From NCBI GenBank assembly GCA_023390245.1, contig JAEWDF010000064.1, positions 1 to 64,000 on the forward strand: a stretch of 64,000 nucleotides of DNA. Direction: 5' to 3'. The translations under genes were made by a program, and so were the position numbers. The DNA is from Pseudomonadota bacterium. GTDB lineage: Bacteria; Pseudomonadota; Alphaproteobacteria; Caulobacterales; Caulobacteraceae. Below, piece by piece: positions 15,516-24,197 of this stretch. Below the pieces are notes generated by a model. It was not told the DNA's origin. It searched no databases and saw only the letters and a program-made list of their open reading frames with translations. Position 1 is the stretch's first letter; each line of letters opens with the position of its first letter.

Positions 15516-17093
15516 ATGTCGCTGACCACGCGCCTCCTGGGTCTGGCCTTCGCCTCGGCGGACGCCCTCGTCGAACTGGACGAGCAGGGCCGGATCGCGT
15601 TCGCCATCGGGGCCGGCGCGGAATCCGGTCAGGACGCCGCCGCCTGGCAGGGCCGCCCGCTCCAGGACCTGCTGCACCAGGGCGCCGCCGCCGTGCGCGC
15701 CACGCGGTCGATGACCGCCGGAGGCCGCGCGCCGGCGACTCCGATCATCATGAAATGCGGCGAGGACCGCGGTCGCCGCGCCTCCCTGCGCGCCTTCGTC
15801 CTGCCGCAACTGGCGCCCGCCGTGTCCTGCGCCCTGACCTACGAAGGGCCGGCCTTCGCCCTGGCCGACCTGGAGACGCCGCCGCTGGTCTCGGCCGAGG
15901 AATTCCTGGACACCGCCGCCCAGACGGTCGGGCGCGCCGGCCCGGCCGGCGTGGCCCTGGCCTTCGTCGACGTGCACGGCCTGGACACCCTGCCGGCTGC
16001 GGTCGCCGCCCGGGTCGGCCGCCGTATCGAGGCCACGCTCCAGTCCGGCGCCGCCGCCGAGTCCAGCGCCGCCCAGATCACCGACGACCGGTTCGCCCTG
16101 CTCCGTCCCGGCGACGACCGCCGCGACCTGGCCGCCGAGATCGTCGAGGCCGCGCGGATGGAGGGCGCGACCGTCGCCGCCCAGGCCTTCGACGCAGAGA
16201 TCCCCCGGGGCGCGGACCCGCTCTGCGTGTTGCGGGCCATGCGCTACGCCATCGATGGCTGCCTGAAGGGCGATGGTCTGGCCAATCCCCAGATCGCCTT
16301 CTCCGACTCGCTGAAACGCACCTTCCGGGACGCCGAGGCCTTCCGCACCGTGGTCAAGGCGCGCGAGTTCCAGGTCCATTACCAGCCCATCGTCCATCTC
16401 GACTCCCGGGCCGTGCACCATTTCGAAGCCCTGGCGCGCTTCAACGCCAACAGCGGCCCGGCCCAGGCCATCCGCATGGCCGAGGAGCTGGCCCTGATCG
16501 AATCCTTCGACCTGGCGGTGGCCGAGAAGGTGCTGAAACGGATGCGCCAGCCGGGCGCCGGCCTGCTGAAGATGGCCGTCAACGCCTCGGGCGCCTCGCT
16601 CGGCGACAACACCTATGTCGAGAACCTGCTGCGCATGACCGCCGGCGCGCCGGACGAACGCCGCCGCCTGATCGTAGAGGTGACCGAGACCGCCGCCCTG
16701 TCGGACCTGGAGGCCGCCAACCGCCGCCTGACCGCCTTGCGCGACGCCGGCATCAAGGTCTGCATCGACGATTTCGGCGCCGGTTCGACCTCCTACGATT
16801 ATCTGCGCAGGCTGTCGGTCGACGCGGTCAAGATCGACGGCGCCTTGATCCGGGATATCGACGCCGACGAGCGCGCCCAGGCCCTGACGGCCAGCATCGT
16901 CGACCTGTGCCGCTCGCTGCGGCTGGAAGTCATCGCCGAGATGATCGAGAGCGAGCCCGTCGCCGAGCGCCTGCGCAAGCTGGGCGTCCAGTACGGCCAG
17001 GGCTGGCTGTTCGGCCGCGCCGAGGCCGAGCCGCGCACCCAGCTATCCACCGCCCCGATCCGCCGCCGCGGCGCGGTCGAGGCCTGGGGCTGA
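15516..17093 (+). CDS. EAL-domain c-di-GMP phosphodiesterase
   Basis: A 525-aa cytoplasmic signalling protein. Residues 1-115 may form a PAS-like sensor and 140-250 a degenerate GGDEF-like region; 285-500 is an EAL domain. Catalytic residues are present: E304 in FEALARF, N356 in VNASG, the EVTE pair near 388-391, D418/D419 in IDDFGAGS, K439 in VKIDG, E475 and Q495 in GQGWLFG. It should therefore hydrolyse c-di-GMP, with a likely role in the motile-to-sessile switch given its flagellar neighbours. It starts 52 bp after flbY and may be a separate unit. Input signal unknown. Confidence 0.88.
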   Translation: MSLTTRLLGLAFASADALVELDEQGRIAFAIGAGAESGQDAAAWQGRPLQDLLHQGAAAVRATRSMTAGGRAPATPIIMKCGEDRGRRASLRAFVLPQLAPAVSCALTYEGPAFALADLETPPLVSAEEFLDTAAQTVGRAGPAGVALAFVDVHGLDTLPAAVAARVGRRIEATLQSGAAAESSAAQITDDRFALLRPGDDRRDLAAEIVEAARMEGATVAAQAFDAEIPRGADPLCVLRAMRYAIDGCLKGDGLANPQIAFSDSLKRTFRDAEAFRTVVKAREFQVHYQPIVHLDSRAVHHFEALARFNANSGPAQAIRMAEELALIESFDLAVAEKVLKRMRQPGAGLLKMAVNASGASLGDNTYVENLLRMTAGAPDERRRLIVEVTETAALSDLEAANRRLTALRDAGIKVCIDDFGAGSTSYDYLRRLSVDAVKIDGALIRDIDADERAQALTASIVDLCRSLRLEVIAEMIESEPVAERLRKLGVQYGQGWLFGRAEAEPRTQLSTAPIRRRGAVEAWG

Positions 17094-17155
17094 GGTTCCG
17101 GGCGCCGAAGCCCACGCCTCCGCCTTCCACCTCAGGCTCTCCTCTCGTACTTCTT

Positions 17156-17263
17156 CGTCATCCTCGGGCTTGACCCGAGGATCGGATGCAGGGTGAGGAC
17201 GATACCCGCCTCTTCGCACCGGCGGGAGAAGGCCTGATCCTCGGGTCAAGCCCGAGGATGACG
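17156..17263. repeat. Exact inverted pair of a 28-bp palindromic repeat
   Basis: The 28-bp sequence at 17156-17183, built around CCTCGGGCTTGACCCGAGG, recurs as an exact reverse complement at 17236-17263, with 52 bp between. Each copy is itself a hairpin, and the pair can form one long stem. Palindromes of this CCTCGGG-CTTGA-CCCGAGG type are widely dispersed between genes in alphaproteobacteria. Here the pair separates the convergent EAL and ABC-F genes and could stop transcription from both sides. Confidence 0.85.
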
Positions 17264-17292
17264 ATCGGCGTGATGGGGGATGAAGCCACCGG

Positions 17293-18936
17293 TCAGTGAC
17301 CTGGATCATCCGGACCGCCTAGCGCTCCCAGCATCAACCGCCGCCGGAGTCCCGCCGCCGCCAGGAAATCGGCATCGTGGCTGACCACGACCAGGGCGCC
17401 GTCATAGTCCGCCAGCGCCGCCTCCACCGCCTCCACCGCCGCCAGGTCCAGGTGGTTGGTCGGCTCATCCAGGATCAGCAGCTGCGCCGGCGACGGGCCG
17501 GTCAGCACGCAGGCCAGGGCGGCCCGCAACCGCTCGCCTCCGGACAGGTCCCTCACCCGCCGGTGCGCCGCGCGATTGCGGAACAGGAAGCGCGCCAGGC
17601 CGGCCTGGGCGGCGTTCAGGTCGCCATCGGGATTCAGCCGCAGCCAGGCCTCGACCAGCGTCTCCCCCGGCCTCAGGATCGCGGCCTCCTGGTCCAGCCG
17701 CGCGGCCGGGACGCCGAGGTCGACCCGGCCGGCCGTCGGCGCCATTTCGCCCGCCATCAGCCGCAGCAGGGTGCTCTTGCCCGCGCCGTTGGGCCCGGTG
17801 ACGGCCAGGCGCTCCGGCCCTGTCAGCCGCAGGTCCAGCGGACCGACGACGCGCCGGCCCTCCGGCGTCGACCATTCCGCCTGTTCCAGCGCCAGCACCG
17901 TCCGGCCGGCGGCCAGTCCAGTCGGCGGCAGGGCGATCGCCAAGTCCCGGACCCGCTCGACTCGCGCCTGGGCCGTCGCCAGCGTCGCTTCCGCCTCCGA
18001 CTTGAGGCGCGCGGACACGGCCTCCCCTCGGCCGGCCGTGCGTTCGGCGCGTTCCGCCCGCGCGTCCAGCAGGATCTTGGGGTCGGAACTGCCCAGCCGC
18101 GCCGTGCGGCCGGCGCGGTCGCGGCGGGCCTGGCGCTCCCGCGCGGCCTGGGCGTCGCGGGCCGCCCGGTCACGGGTGCGTTCGGCCGAGGCCAGGTCGC
18201 GCGCCGCCGCCTCTCGCGCCGCCGTCCGCGCCTCGACATAGCGGTCGTAGCCGCCGCCATGGACCGTGACGCCCAGGCCCGAAAGCTCCACGATCCGGTC
18301 CATGCGGCGCAGCAGGGAGCGGTCATGACTGACGGCGACCACGCCGCCGGGCCAGCGCGCCACGAAATCCGCCACCAGGGCGCGGCCTTCGGCGTCCAGG
18401 TGATTGGTCGGCTCGTCCAGCAGCAGCAGGTCCGGCCGCGCCAGCACGACGCCGGCCAGCCGCAGCCGCGTCTGTTCCCCGCCGCTGAGCGCAGAGGCGT
18501 CCCGGTCCGGCGACAGGCCGTCCAGCCCCGCCTCCCGCAGCGCGGCCTCCATCCGCGTCTCCAGGGTCCAGTCCGCCTCGGCCAGGTCCGCCTCGCTCGC
18601 CGTCCCGGCCAGGACGCGCTCCAGCACGGCGAAGGCCGGGCCGACGCCCAGCAGCCGGGCGACCGTCTCGCCGGCGGCGATGTCGCGGCGCTGCTCCAGC
18701 AGGGCGACCGATCCAACGCGCGTCACGACGCCCGCGTCAGGCGGCCGGTCGCCGGACAGCAGACGCAGCAGGGTGCTCTTGCCCGCGCCGTTGCGGCCGA
18801 CGACGCCGGTGCGTTCCGCGCCGAAGCCGAGCGTCAGATTGTCGAAGAGGACGGCGCCGTCAGGCGTCCGTGCGGCGACCTTGTCGAGCGTCGCGAACGC
18901 GGACGGGGATGCGCTTGGGTTCGGGCTGGCGGGCAT
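17293..18936 (-). CDS. ABC-F family ATPase
   Basis: A 547-aa soluble tandem-ABC protein without membrane domains, of the ribosome-associated ABC-F class (translation factors and ribosome-protection proteins). The two nucleotide sites are GRNGAGKST...LSGGEQTRLRLAG...LLLLDEPTNHLDAEG and GPNGAGKST...LSGGERLRAALAC...LLILDEPTNHLDLAA, with a charged linker (about 235-325, ERTRDRAARDAQAARERQ) in place of the P-site tRNA-interaction motif. The doubled DEPTNHLD is diagnostic. Subfamily not determined. Its start overlaps the tail of a possible 44-codon gene upstream. Confidence 0.92.
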   Translation of the reverse strand: MPASPNPSASPSAFATLDKVAARTPDGAVLFDNLTLGFGAERTGVVGRNGAGKSTLLRLLSGDRPPDAGVVTRVGSVALLEQRRDIAAGETVARLLGVGPAFAVLERVLAGTASEADLAEADWTLETRMEAALREAGLDGLSPDRDASALSGGEQTRLRLAGVVLARPDLLLLDEPTNHLDAEGRALVADFVARWPGGVVAVSHDRSLLRRMDRIVELSGLGVTVHGGGYDRYVEARTAAREAAARDLASAERTRDRAARDAQAARERQARRDRAGRTARLGSSDPKILLDARAERAERTAGRGEAVSARLKSEAEATLATAQARVERVRDLAIALPPTGLAAGRTVLALEQAEWSTPEGRRVVGPLDLRLTGPERLAVTGPNGAGKSTLLRLMAGEMAPTAGRVDLGVPAARLDQEAAILRPGETLVEAWLRLNPDGDLNAAQAGLARFLFRNRAAHRRVRDLSGGERLRAALACVLTGPSPAQLLILDEPTNHLDLAAVEAVEAALADYDGALVVVSHDADFLAAAGLRRRLMLGALGGPDDPGH

Positions 18937-18994
18937 GGAGGATCGTGAGCAGCAGGGCGGACAGGGCGAAACCGGTAGCCAGCGCGCTGATCAT
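18860..18994 (-). CDS. Possible 44-aa single-span membrane protein
   Basis: An ORF encoding MISALATGFALSALLLTILH followed by a basic tail (RQPEPKRIPVRVRD...). It has a strong AGGAG ribosome-binding site ten bases before its ATG, and one clear membrane helix near the N-terminus with positive residues following. It overlaps the ABC-F start by 77 nt in another frame, which is long; either the ABC-F uses a later start or the overlap is genuine translational coupling. No homologue is known to me. Treat it as tentative. Confidence 0.4.
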   Translation of the reverse strand: MISALATGFALSALLLTILHARQPEPKRIPVRVRDARQGRRTDA

Positions 18995-19106
18995 GATCGT
19001 CGAACTCCTGCTCGATACTCCGAACCGGGAGGATGGGTCCTGGAAAGGGCCGGCGCAAGGGGGCGCGCCTCCCAGGGGAAACACGCCCGCGTGATCGCCG
19101 GCCGGC

Positions 19107-20036
19107 TCAGCCTTCGGCCGTCTCCACCGGATGGCGCGAGAACTGGCCCCGCCAGACGATCCACACGCTGCTGAGCAGCAGCAGCGCCGTGGTCACCACG
19201 CTGGCCTCAGGACCGAAGGCTGCGCCGGTCAACCACCACGGCGCCGAGGCCGAGGGGACCAGGTCGGTCACCAGCGGCGTCGCCTCGACCACCTGGCCCG
19301 AGACCTCCAGGCCGAACCCCAGGCCCAGCAGCCAGTTCCACGCCGCATGCCAGCCGCACACGCCCCACAGCGATCCCTCGCGCGCCGCGTAGAGGCCGAT
19401 GAAGACGCCGAACAGCACGATGTTGACCACGCCCACCGCCAGTTCGCGCGAGGGCTCGATGTTGCCGCCATGGGCCAGGCCGAACAGCACGGCGTTGACC
19501 AACATCGCGATCCACAGGCCGTGACGCGAGGCGATCAGTTGCATCAGCCAGCCGCGGAAGACGATCTCCTCGGTCGAGCCCTGGACGATGAAGCCCAGCA
19601 GCAGCACGACCAGCGGGACCAGGGCCGCCGGCGAGAAGGCCCCGCCCAGCACCCCCGCGCCCTCGACGCGATAGCCGCCCAGCAGGGCGATGATCCCGAC
19701 CACGGCCAGCAGATAGGCCAGCCCCAGGCCGTAGCCCCGCGCGAACCGCACAAGGCCGCGTCCGTTGAAGCCCACCGTCTCCGGTCCCCGCCGCTCGAAC
19801 AGCCGGACCCAGGCCAGCGCCATGATCGCGGTCAGGCCGAAGCCGACGAACAGGATGTAGGCGGTGCCCTGCCAGCCCCCCTGGCCGCTCGGATCGATCA
19901 GGCCGGTCATGATCGCCGGCACGGCGGCGATGGCCTGGCCGGCGATCATGAACACCGCCCCCAGCAGGATGGCCGCCCAGGTCCAGGTCCGCCGGTGACC
20001 CGGCCGACGCGGCGCGTAGAGTTCGACGCCCTTCAT
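19107..20036 (-). CDS. CPBP family intramembrane metalloprotease
   Basis: A 309-aa multi-span membrane protein with the CAAX-protease/bacteriocin-processing (CPBP, ABI) motifs in order: STEEIVFRGWLMQ (catalytic EE and R), FGLAHGGN, and WHAAWNWLLG. The start at 20036 (MKGVELYAPRRPG) was chosen for its strong GAGGGGGAG ribosome-binding site. About eight hydrophobic helices are visible. It is the last gene of a minus-strand set with three related membrane proteins, 25 bp after the nearest one. Bacterial members process prenylated or secreted peptides or act in stress; the target here is unknown. Confidence 0.88.
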   Translation of the reverse strand: MKGVELYAPRRPGHRRTWTWAAILLGAVFMIAGQAIAAVPAIMTGLIDPSGQGGWQGTAYILFVGFGLTAIMALAWVRLFERRGPETVGFNGRGLVRFARGYGLGLAYLLAVVGIIALLGGYRVEGAGVLGGAFSPAALVPLVVLLLGFIVQGSTEEIVFRGWLMQLIASRHGLWIAMLVNAVLFGLAHGGNIEPSRELAVGVVNIVLFGVFIGLYAAREGSLWGVCGWHAAWNWLLGLGFGLEVSGQVVEATPLVTDLVPSASAPWWLTGAAFGPEASVVTTALLLLSSVWIVWRGQFSRHPVETAEG

Positions 20037-20061
20037 GATGTCCGCTCCCCCTCGTTGTGAT

Positions 20062-20955
20062 TTAAATTGAGACCGACAGGCCCCGGATATCGCGCCAGGC
20101 CGCCGAGAACGGCGCATAGATCACCGCCATCTGCAGCGCCGACAGGAAGGCGTTGACGACCGACCAGACCAGCAGACCGGGCCAGACCTGGGCCAGGATC
20201 TCGCCGGTGGGCAGGCCGTCCAGGCGGCCCAGAGCCCGCACCCCGCCGACGCTCAACTCCACGGCCGCGGTGATCATCCCGCCCAGCAGGCTGACGATGA
20301 TCGACATGACGATGGCGATGACCGCCATGCCCAGCAGCGGCCAGAACCGGCCGCGCGTCGCCGCGAACGAGGCGCCGAGGGCGATTCGGCGACGGTCGAC
20401 GGTGATCGGCACGGCCAGGCTCAGCTTCACCGCCAGCCAGACGACCAGGGCGGTCGCCGCCAGGGCCGCGATCACGGCGACCAGGAACCAGATCGCCTGA
20501 CCGCTGGCCATGCCCAGGCCGAACAGGGCGCTGGCCGCGAACAGGCCGACGCCGCCGGCCAGGCCGACGATGATGCTGATCACGAAGCTGACGACCAGCA
20601 CCCGCACTTCATCCATGCCCAGCCGCAGATAGCCCCATCGGCTCTCCTCGGGCCGCAGCACCGCGCGCGCCACGGCGGCGGACAGCACCGCGCCGAACAC
20701 CAGGCCCAGCGGGACCAGCCAGCTCAGCAGGCCCATATAGGCGAAGCCCAGCGCCTGGATGTCCGCCTCGGACGGACTGCTGGACCGCTCCAGCGCCTCG
20801 GCCGCGGCCATGATTCCGGCCCATCGGTCCGCGAACAGGCCGAAGACGGCCAGGAGCAGGACCAGATAGACCAGCCCCCACATGACGGCGACGATCGGCC
20901 GTCGCCGAACGACGCGGAAGCCCTCGAAGGCGGCGTCTGTCGCGGAAAAACTCAT
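20062..20955 (-). CDS. Multi-span membrane protein, paralogue 1 of 3
   Basis: A 297-aa protein with about six hydrophobic helices and a cytoplasmic N-terminus. It belongs to a tandem set of three loosely related proteins: all begin with a short amphipathic segment and R-R-x-P-type turn (FEGFRVVRRRPIVAVMWGLVYL here; ASPFHVIRRHPLAVFVWGFLVM in the next). Shared features include an R-rich helix turn before a DE-x-R or KDE-x-H motif (LGMDEVRVLVVSF / FGKDELHLAVIGV). It has no transporter or enzyme motif. It is tightly spaced between its paralogue and the CPBP protease gene. Confidence 0.78.
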   Translation of the reverse strand: MSFSATDAAFEGFRVVRRRPIVAVMWGLVYLVLLLAVFGLFADRWAGIMAAAEALERSSSPSEADIQALGFAYMGLLSWLVPLGLVFGAVLSAAVARAVLRPEESRWGYLRLGMDEVRVLVVSFVISIIVGLAGGVGLFAASALFGLGMASGQAIWFLVAVIAALAATALVVWLAVKLSLAVPITVDRRRIALGASFAATRGRFWPLLGMAVIAIVMSIIVSLLGGMITAAVELSVGGVRALGRLDGLPTGEILAQVWPGLLVWSVVNAFLSALQMAVIYAPFSAAWRDIRGLSVSI

Positions 20956-20979
20956 GACCGGGCTCCCTGGCGAGATTCG

Positions 20980-21903
20980 TTAGGATGCTAGCGCATCCTC
21001 CCCCGGCCGCGCCACGGCCGGACCGTCCATCAACTGGCGGCAGGCCGAGGCGAAGGGCGCGCACAGCAGCGTCATGATCGCGCCGTACAGGAAGGCGCCC
21101 GGCCCCAGGACTGCGACCGCCAGCCAGGCCAGGGTCGTCCCCGACGGCAAGACGTCGTTCAGGGTCTGCGGATCGGGCGCCGTCATCAGATGCATCGGGA
21201 AGCCCGAGACGAAGGCGATCAGCACCACCACGGCCATCACGCACCCATAGAGGACGACATAGATGAGCCAGGTGCAAGCCAGCAGGCCAAGCAGCCGCAG
21301 CGTCCGTCCCCGCCCCAGCCGCCAGCCCTCGACGAACGCCAGCCGGTTCAGGATCAGGCTGGCGGGCGCGATCAGCGACAGGCGCGCCATGGCGACCGCC
21401 GCAGCGGCGAACAGGGCCAGCATCAGGACCGAGCCGGCGAGCACCGCCGCCGCCTCGCTGGCTTGCCACAGCACCGCGACCAGGGCTCCACCCAGCAGGA
21501 CCAGGACGATGACCACGACATAGGTCCCCAGGAACAGGGCTACGCCGATGACGGCCAGGTGCAGTTCGTCCTTCCCGAAGCGCAGGAAGAAGGCGCGATC
21601 CGGCCGGCCGATCCGCAGCGCCGCGCGCATGGTCGCCGCCCAGACCACCACCGCCGCCGCCAGTTGCGCCACGTTCGCCAGCAGGGACAGGCCCTGCATC
21701 GCCAGGAAACGTTCGAAGAATCCCGGCGGCGGCTCGGCCGTCTCCGCCAGCGGCAGGTCGCGCAGGAGGCCGAGGACCATGCCCGCGCCGGCCAGGCTCA
21801 CCGCCATGACCAGGAAACCCCAGACGAAGACCGCCAGCGGATGGCGCCGGATGACGTGGAACGGCGAGGCCATGGCCTCGCCGATGGAGAAGGTCTCAGC
21901 CAT
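20980..21903 (-). CDS. Multi-span membrane protein, paralogue 2 of 3
   Basis: A 307-aa, roughly six-helix membrane protein homologous in layout to its downstream neighbour: N-terminal amphipathic GEAMASPFHVIRRHP, a helix, an extended loop (about 48-65), then five helices with FGKDELHL between helices 2 and 3. Its start lies inside the stop region of the gene before it (8-nt overlap), indicating translational coupling. Function unknown. The shared framework suggests three subunits of one membrane complex or successive duplications. Confidence 0.78.
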   Translation of the reverse strand: MAETFSIGEAMASPFHVIRRHPLAVFVWGFLVMAVSLAGAGMVLGLLRDLPLAETAEPPPGFFERFLAMQGLSLLANVAQLAAAVVVWAATMRAALRIGRPDRAFFLRFGKDELHLAVIGVALFLGTYVVVIVLVLLGGALVAVLWQASEAAAVLAGSVLMLALFAAAAVAMARLSLIAPASLILNRLAFVEGWRLGRGRTLRLLGLLACTWLIYVVLYGCVMAVVVLIAFVSGFPMHLMTAPDPQTLNDVLPSGTTLAWLAVAVLGPGAFLYGAIMTLLCAPFASACRQLMDGPAVARPGEDALAS

Positions 21904-22693
21904 GTGCGCCTCCTTCGGGCGTCCAGTATTCCAGGCGGCGATAGGCGGCGCCGAGAAAGGCCAGGGTCGCCGGCGCCTGCACGGCGTTCAGCACGACGGC
22001 GGCGACCGCCCATCCCCCAGCGCCGGACAGCCGTCCCGCGTTCCACAGCAGCAGCAGGCCCAGGCCCGGCGCCGCGCTCAGCAACAGGTCGGCCAGCAGC
22101 GACCGGAAACCGCCCTGTGCGATCCCCATGCTGTTCAGCGAGACCATGTGGCCGCGCCCCGCCGTCGCCGGCGCGAACAGCGACAGCCGCACCGCGAGAA
22201 CGACGACCCCATAGAGGATCGCCAGGGTCAGCAGGGCCAGCAGCGCCAGCTTCCACGCGGGCCCGACCTCGGCCCAGCGACCCAGTCGGATCGCCTCCGC
22301 GTTCAGGTCGGCCATGCCGAACACCGCAAGCAGCGCCAGGGCCGCGACCGCCAGGATCATGGTCATGAAGACGCCGCACAGCGCCAGGGCGCCGACCAGG
22401 CGAAGCTCCAGCTCCTTCAGTTGCAGCCCGAACGGCCCGAGGCCCAGGCCCCGCGCCGCTTCGTCGTCCCCGGCGACCGTCAGCCGCGCCAGGGCGCCGC
22501 ACAGGATCACGGCGGCCACGACCGCGACCACGAGCCAGACCGGCCGCGCCGTCTGGGGAACCCAGGGCCGCAGACTCCAGATCGCGGCGCTCAGCGCGAT
22601 CGCGCCCCAGCCGCCGCGCCAGGCGTGCGCCACGCCCGCCGCCGTCGCCGGCAGCGCCTCGCCCAGCCTCAATCGCCTGTCGCCCTCGGCCAC
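21896..22693 (-). CDS. Multi-span membrane protein, paralogue 3 of 3
   Basis: A 265-aa membrane protein with about five or six helices, first gene of the four-gene minus-strand operon that ends with the CPBP protease. It shares the general plan of the two downstream genes, including the LQLKELELRLVGAL turn where the others have GMDEVRV or GKDELHL, but is more divergent and lacks the R-R-x-P segment. Its stop overlaps the next start by 8 nt. It is divergent from trmFO with 73 bp between starts. No function recognised. Confidence 0.75.
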   Translation of the reverse strand: MAEGDRRLRLGEALPATAAGVAHAWRGGWGAIALSAAIWSLRPWVPQTARPVWLVVAVVAAVILCGALARLTVAGDDEAARGLGLGPFGLQLKELELRLVGALALCGVFMTMILAVAALALLAVFGMADLNAEAIRLGRWAEVGPAWKLALLALLTLAILYGVVVLAVRLSLFAPATAGRGHMVSLNSMGIAQGGFRSLLADLLLSAAPGLGLLLLWNAGRLSGAGGWAVAAVVLNAVQAPATLAFLGAAYRRLEYWTPEGGAHG

Positions 22694-22766
22694 ATTCCAC
22701 CCCCGACCTGGCGCCGGTATAGCAGGGGATCATGACACCGGGCCAGCCGGCGGCTATGAGGCCGCG

Positions 22767-24149
22767 ATGACCGTTTCCCCCTCTCCCGTTCACATCATCG
22801 GCGGCGGCCTGGCCGGCTCCGAGGCCGCCTGGCAGATCGCCCGGGCCGGCGTACCCGTCGTTCTGCACGAGATGCGCCGCGACGGCGTGCGGACCGACGC
22901 CCACCAGACCGACGGCCTGGCCGAACTGGTCTGTTCCAATTCCTTCCGTTCCGACGACTGGGAGTACAACGCCGTCGGCCTGCTGCACGCCGAGATGCGG
23001 GCGCTGGACAGCCTGGTCATGGCCTCGGGTGACGCCAACCAGGTGCCCGCCGGCGGCGCCCTGGCGGTCGACCGCGACGGCTTCTCCCAGGCGGTGACGG
23101 CGAAGCTCGAGGCCCATCCGCTGGTGACCATCGTACGCGAGGAGATCGCCGGCCTGCCGCCCGAGGACTGGGACAACGTCATCGTCGCCACCGGCCCGCT
23201 GACCTCCCCGGACCTGGCCGAGGCCATACTGAAGGCGACGGGCGAGGAAAGCCTCAGCTTCTTCGACGCCATCGCCCCCATCGTCCACGCCGACTCGATC
23301 GACTTCGACATAGCCTGGCGCCAGTCGCGCTACGACAAGGAGGGGCCGGGCGGCGACAAGGCGGCCTACGTCAACTGCCCGATGGACAAGGCCCAGTACG
23401 AGGCCTTCATCGACGCCCTGCTGGACGGCCCCAAGGCTGAGTTCAAGGACTGGGAGAACGTCCCCTATTTCGACGGCTGCCTGCCGATCGAAGTGATGGC
23501 CGAGCGCGGCCGCGAGACCCTGCGCCACGGCCCCATGAAGCCGGTCGGCCTGACCAATCCGCGCGACCCGACCGTCAAGCCCCACGCCATCGTCCAGCTG
23601 CGCCAGGACAACGCCTTGGGCACCCTGTTCAACATGGTCGGCTTCCAGACCAAGCTGAAGCACGGGGCCCAGGCCGAGGTGTTCCGTATGATCCCGGGCC
23701 TCCAGAACGCCCAGTTCGCCCGGCTGGGCGGCCTGCACCGCAACACCTTCCTGAACAGCCCCAGGCTGCTGGACCGCCAGTTGCGCCTGAAGGCCATGCC
23801 GCGCCTGCGCTTCGCCGGCCAGGTGACGGGGGTGGAAGGCTATGTCGAAAGCGCCGCAATGGGCCTGCTGACCGGCCGCCTCGCCGCCGCCCAGGCGCTG
23901 GGCCACGACCTGGACCCGCCGCCGCCCGAAACCGCCATCGGCGCCCTGGTCGGGCACATCACCGGCGGCCACCTGGAAGGCGCGAAGTTCCAGCCGATGA
24001 ACATCAACTACGGCCTGCTGCCGCCGCTGGAGGCGCCGCGCGTCGACGCCGAGGGTCGGCGCATCCCGCCCAAGGATCGCGGTCGGGCCAAGAAGCGGCT
24101 GATGAGCGTTCGGGCGCTGGAGGCGCTGAAGGCCTGGGCCGCCGCCTGA
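22767..24149 (+). CDS. trmFO: Folate-dependent tRNA (uracil-54-C5)-methyltransferase
   Basis: A 460-aa FAD enzyme that methylates U54 of the tRNA T-loop using methylene-tetrahydrofolate. The N-terminal dinucleotide site IIGGGLAGSEAA is at residues 10-20, and the conserved ELVCSNSFRSDDWEYNAVGLLHAEM block places a conserved Cys at 56. A second conserved Cys (C204) lies in AYVNCPMDKAQYEAF. The family ending INYGLLPPL is present. The ATG at 22767 starts at the GGG motif as in homologues; the long upstream extension of the frame is not coding. Confidence 0.96.
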   Translation: MTVSPSPVHIIGGGLAGSEAAWQIARAGVPVVLHEMRRDGVRTDAHQTDGLAELVCSNSFRSDDWEYNAVGLLHAEMRALDSLVMASGDANQVPAGGALAVDRDGFSQAVTAKLEAHPLVTIVREEIAGLPPEDWDNVIVATGPLTSPDLAEAILKATGEESLSFFDAIAPIVHADSIDFDIAWRQSRYDKEGPGGDKAAYVNCPMDKAQYEAFIDALLDGPKAEFKDWENVPYFDGCLPIEVMAERGRETLRHGPMKPVGLTNPRDPTVKPHAIVQLRQDNALGTLFNMVGFQTKLKHGAQAEVFRMIPGLQNAQFARLGGLHRNTFLNSPRLLDRQLRLKAMPRLRFAGQVTGVEGYVESAAMGLLTGRLAAAQALGHDLDPPPPETAIGALVGHITGGHLEGAKFQPMNINYGLLPPLEAPRVDAEGRRIPPKDRGRAKKRLMSVRALEALKAWAAA

Positions 24150-24197
24150 ACGCGGCCGTTGACGACGGACGCGGGACGTGGCCTTAGCCCGCGTCCC

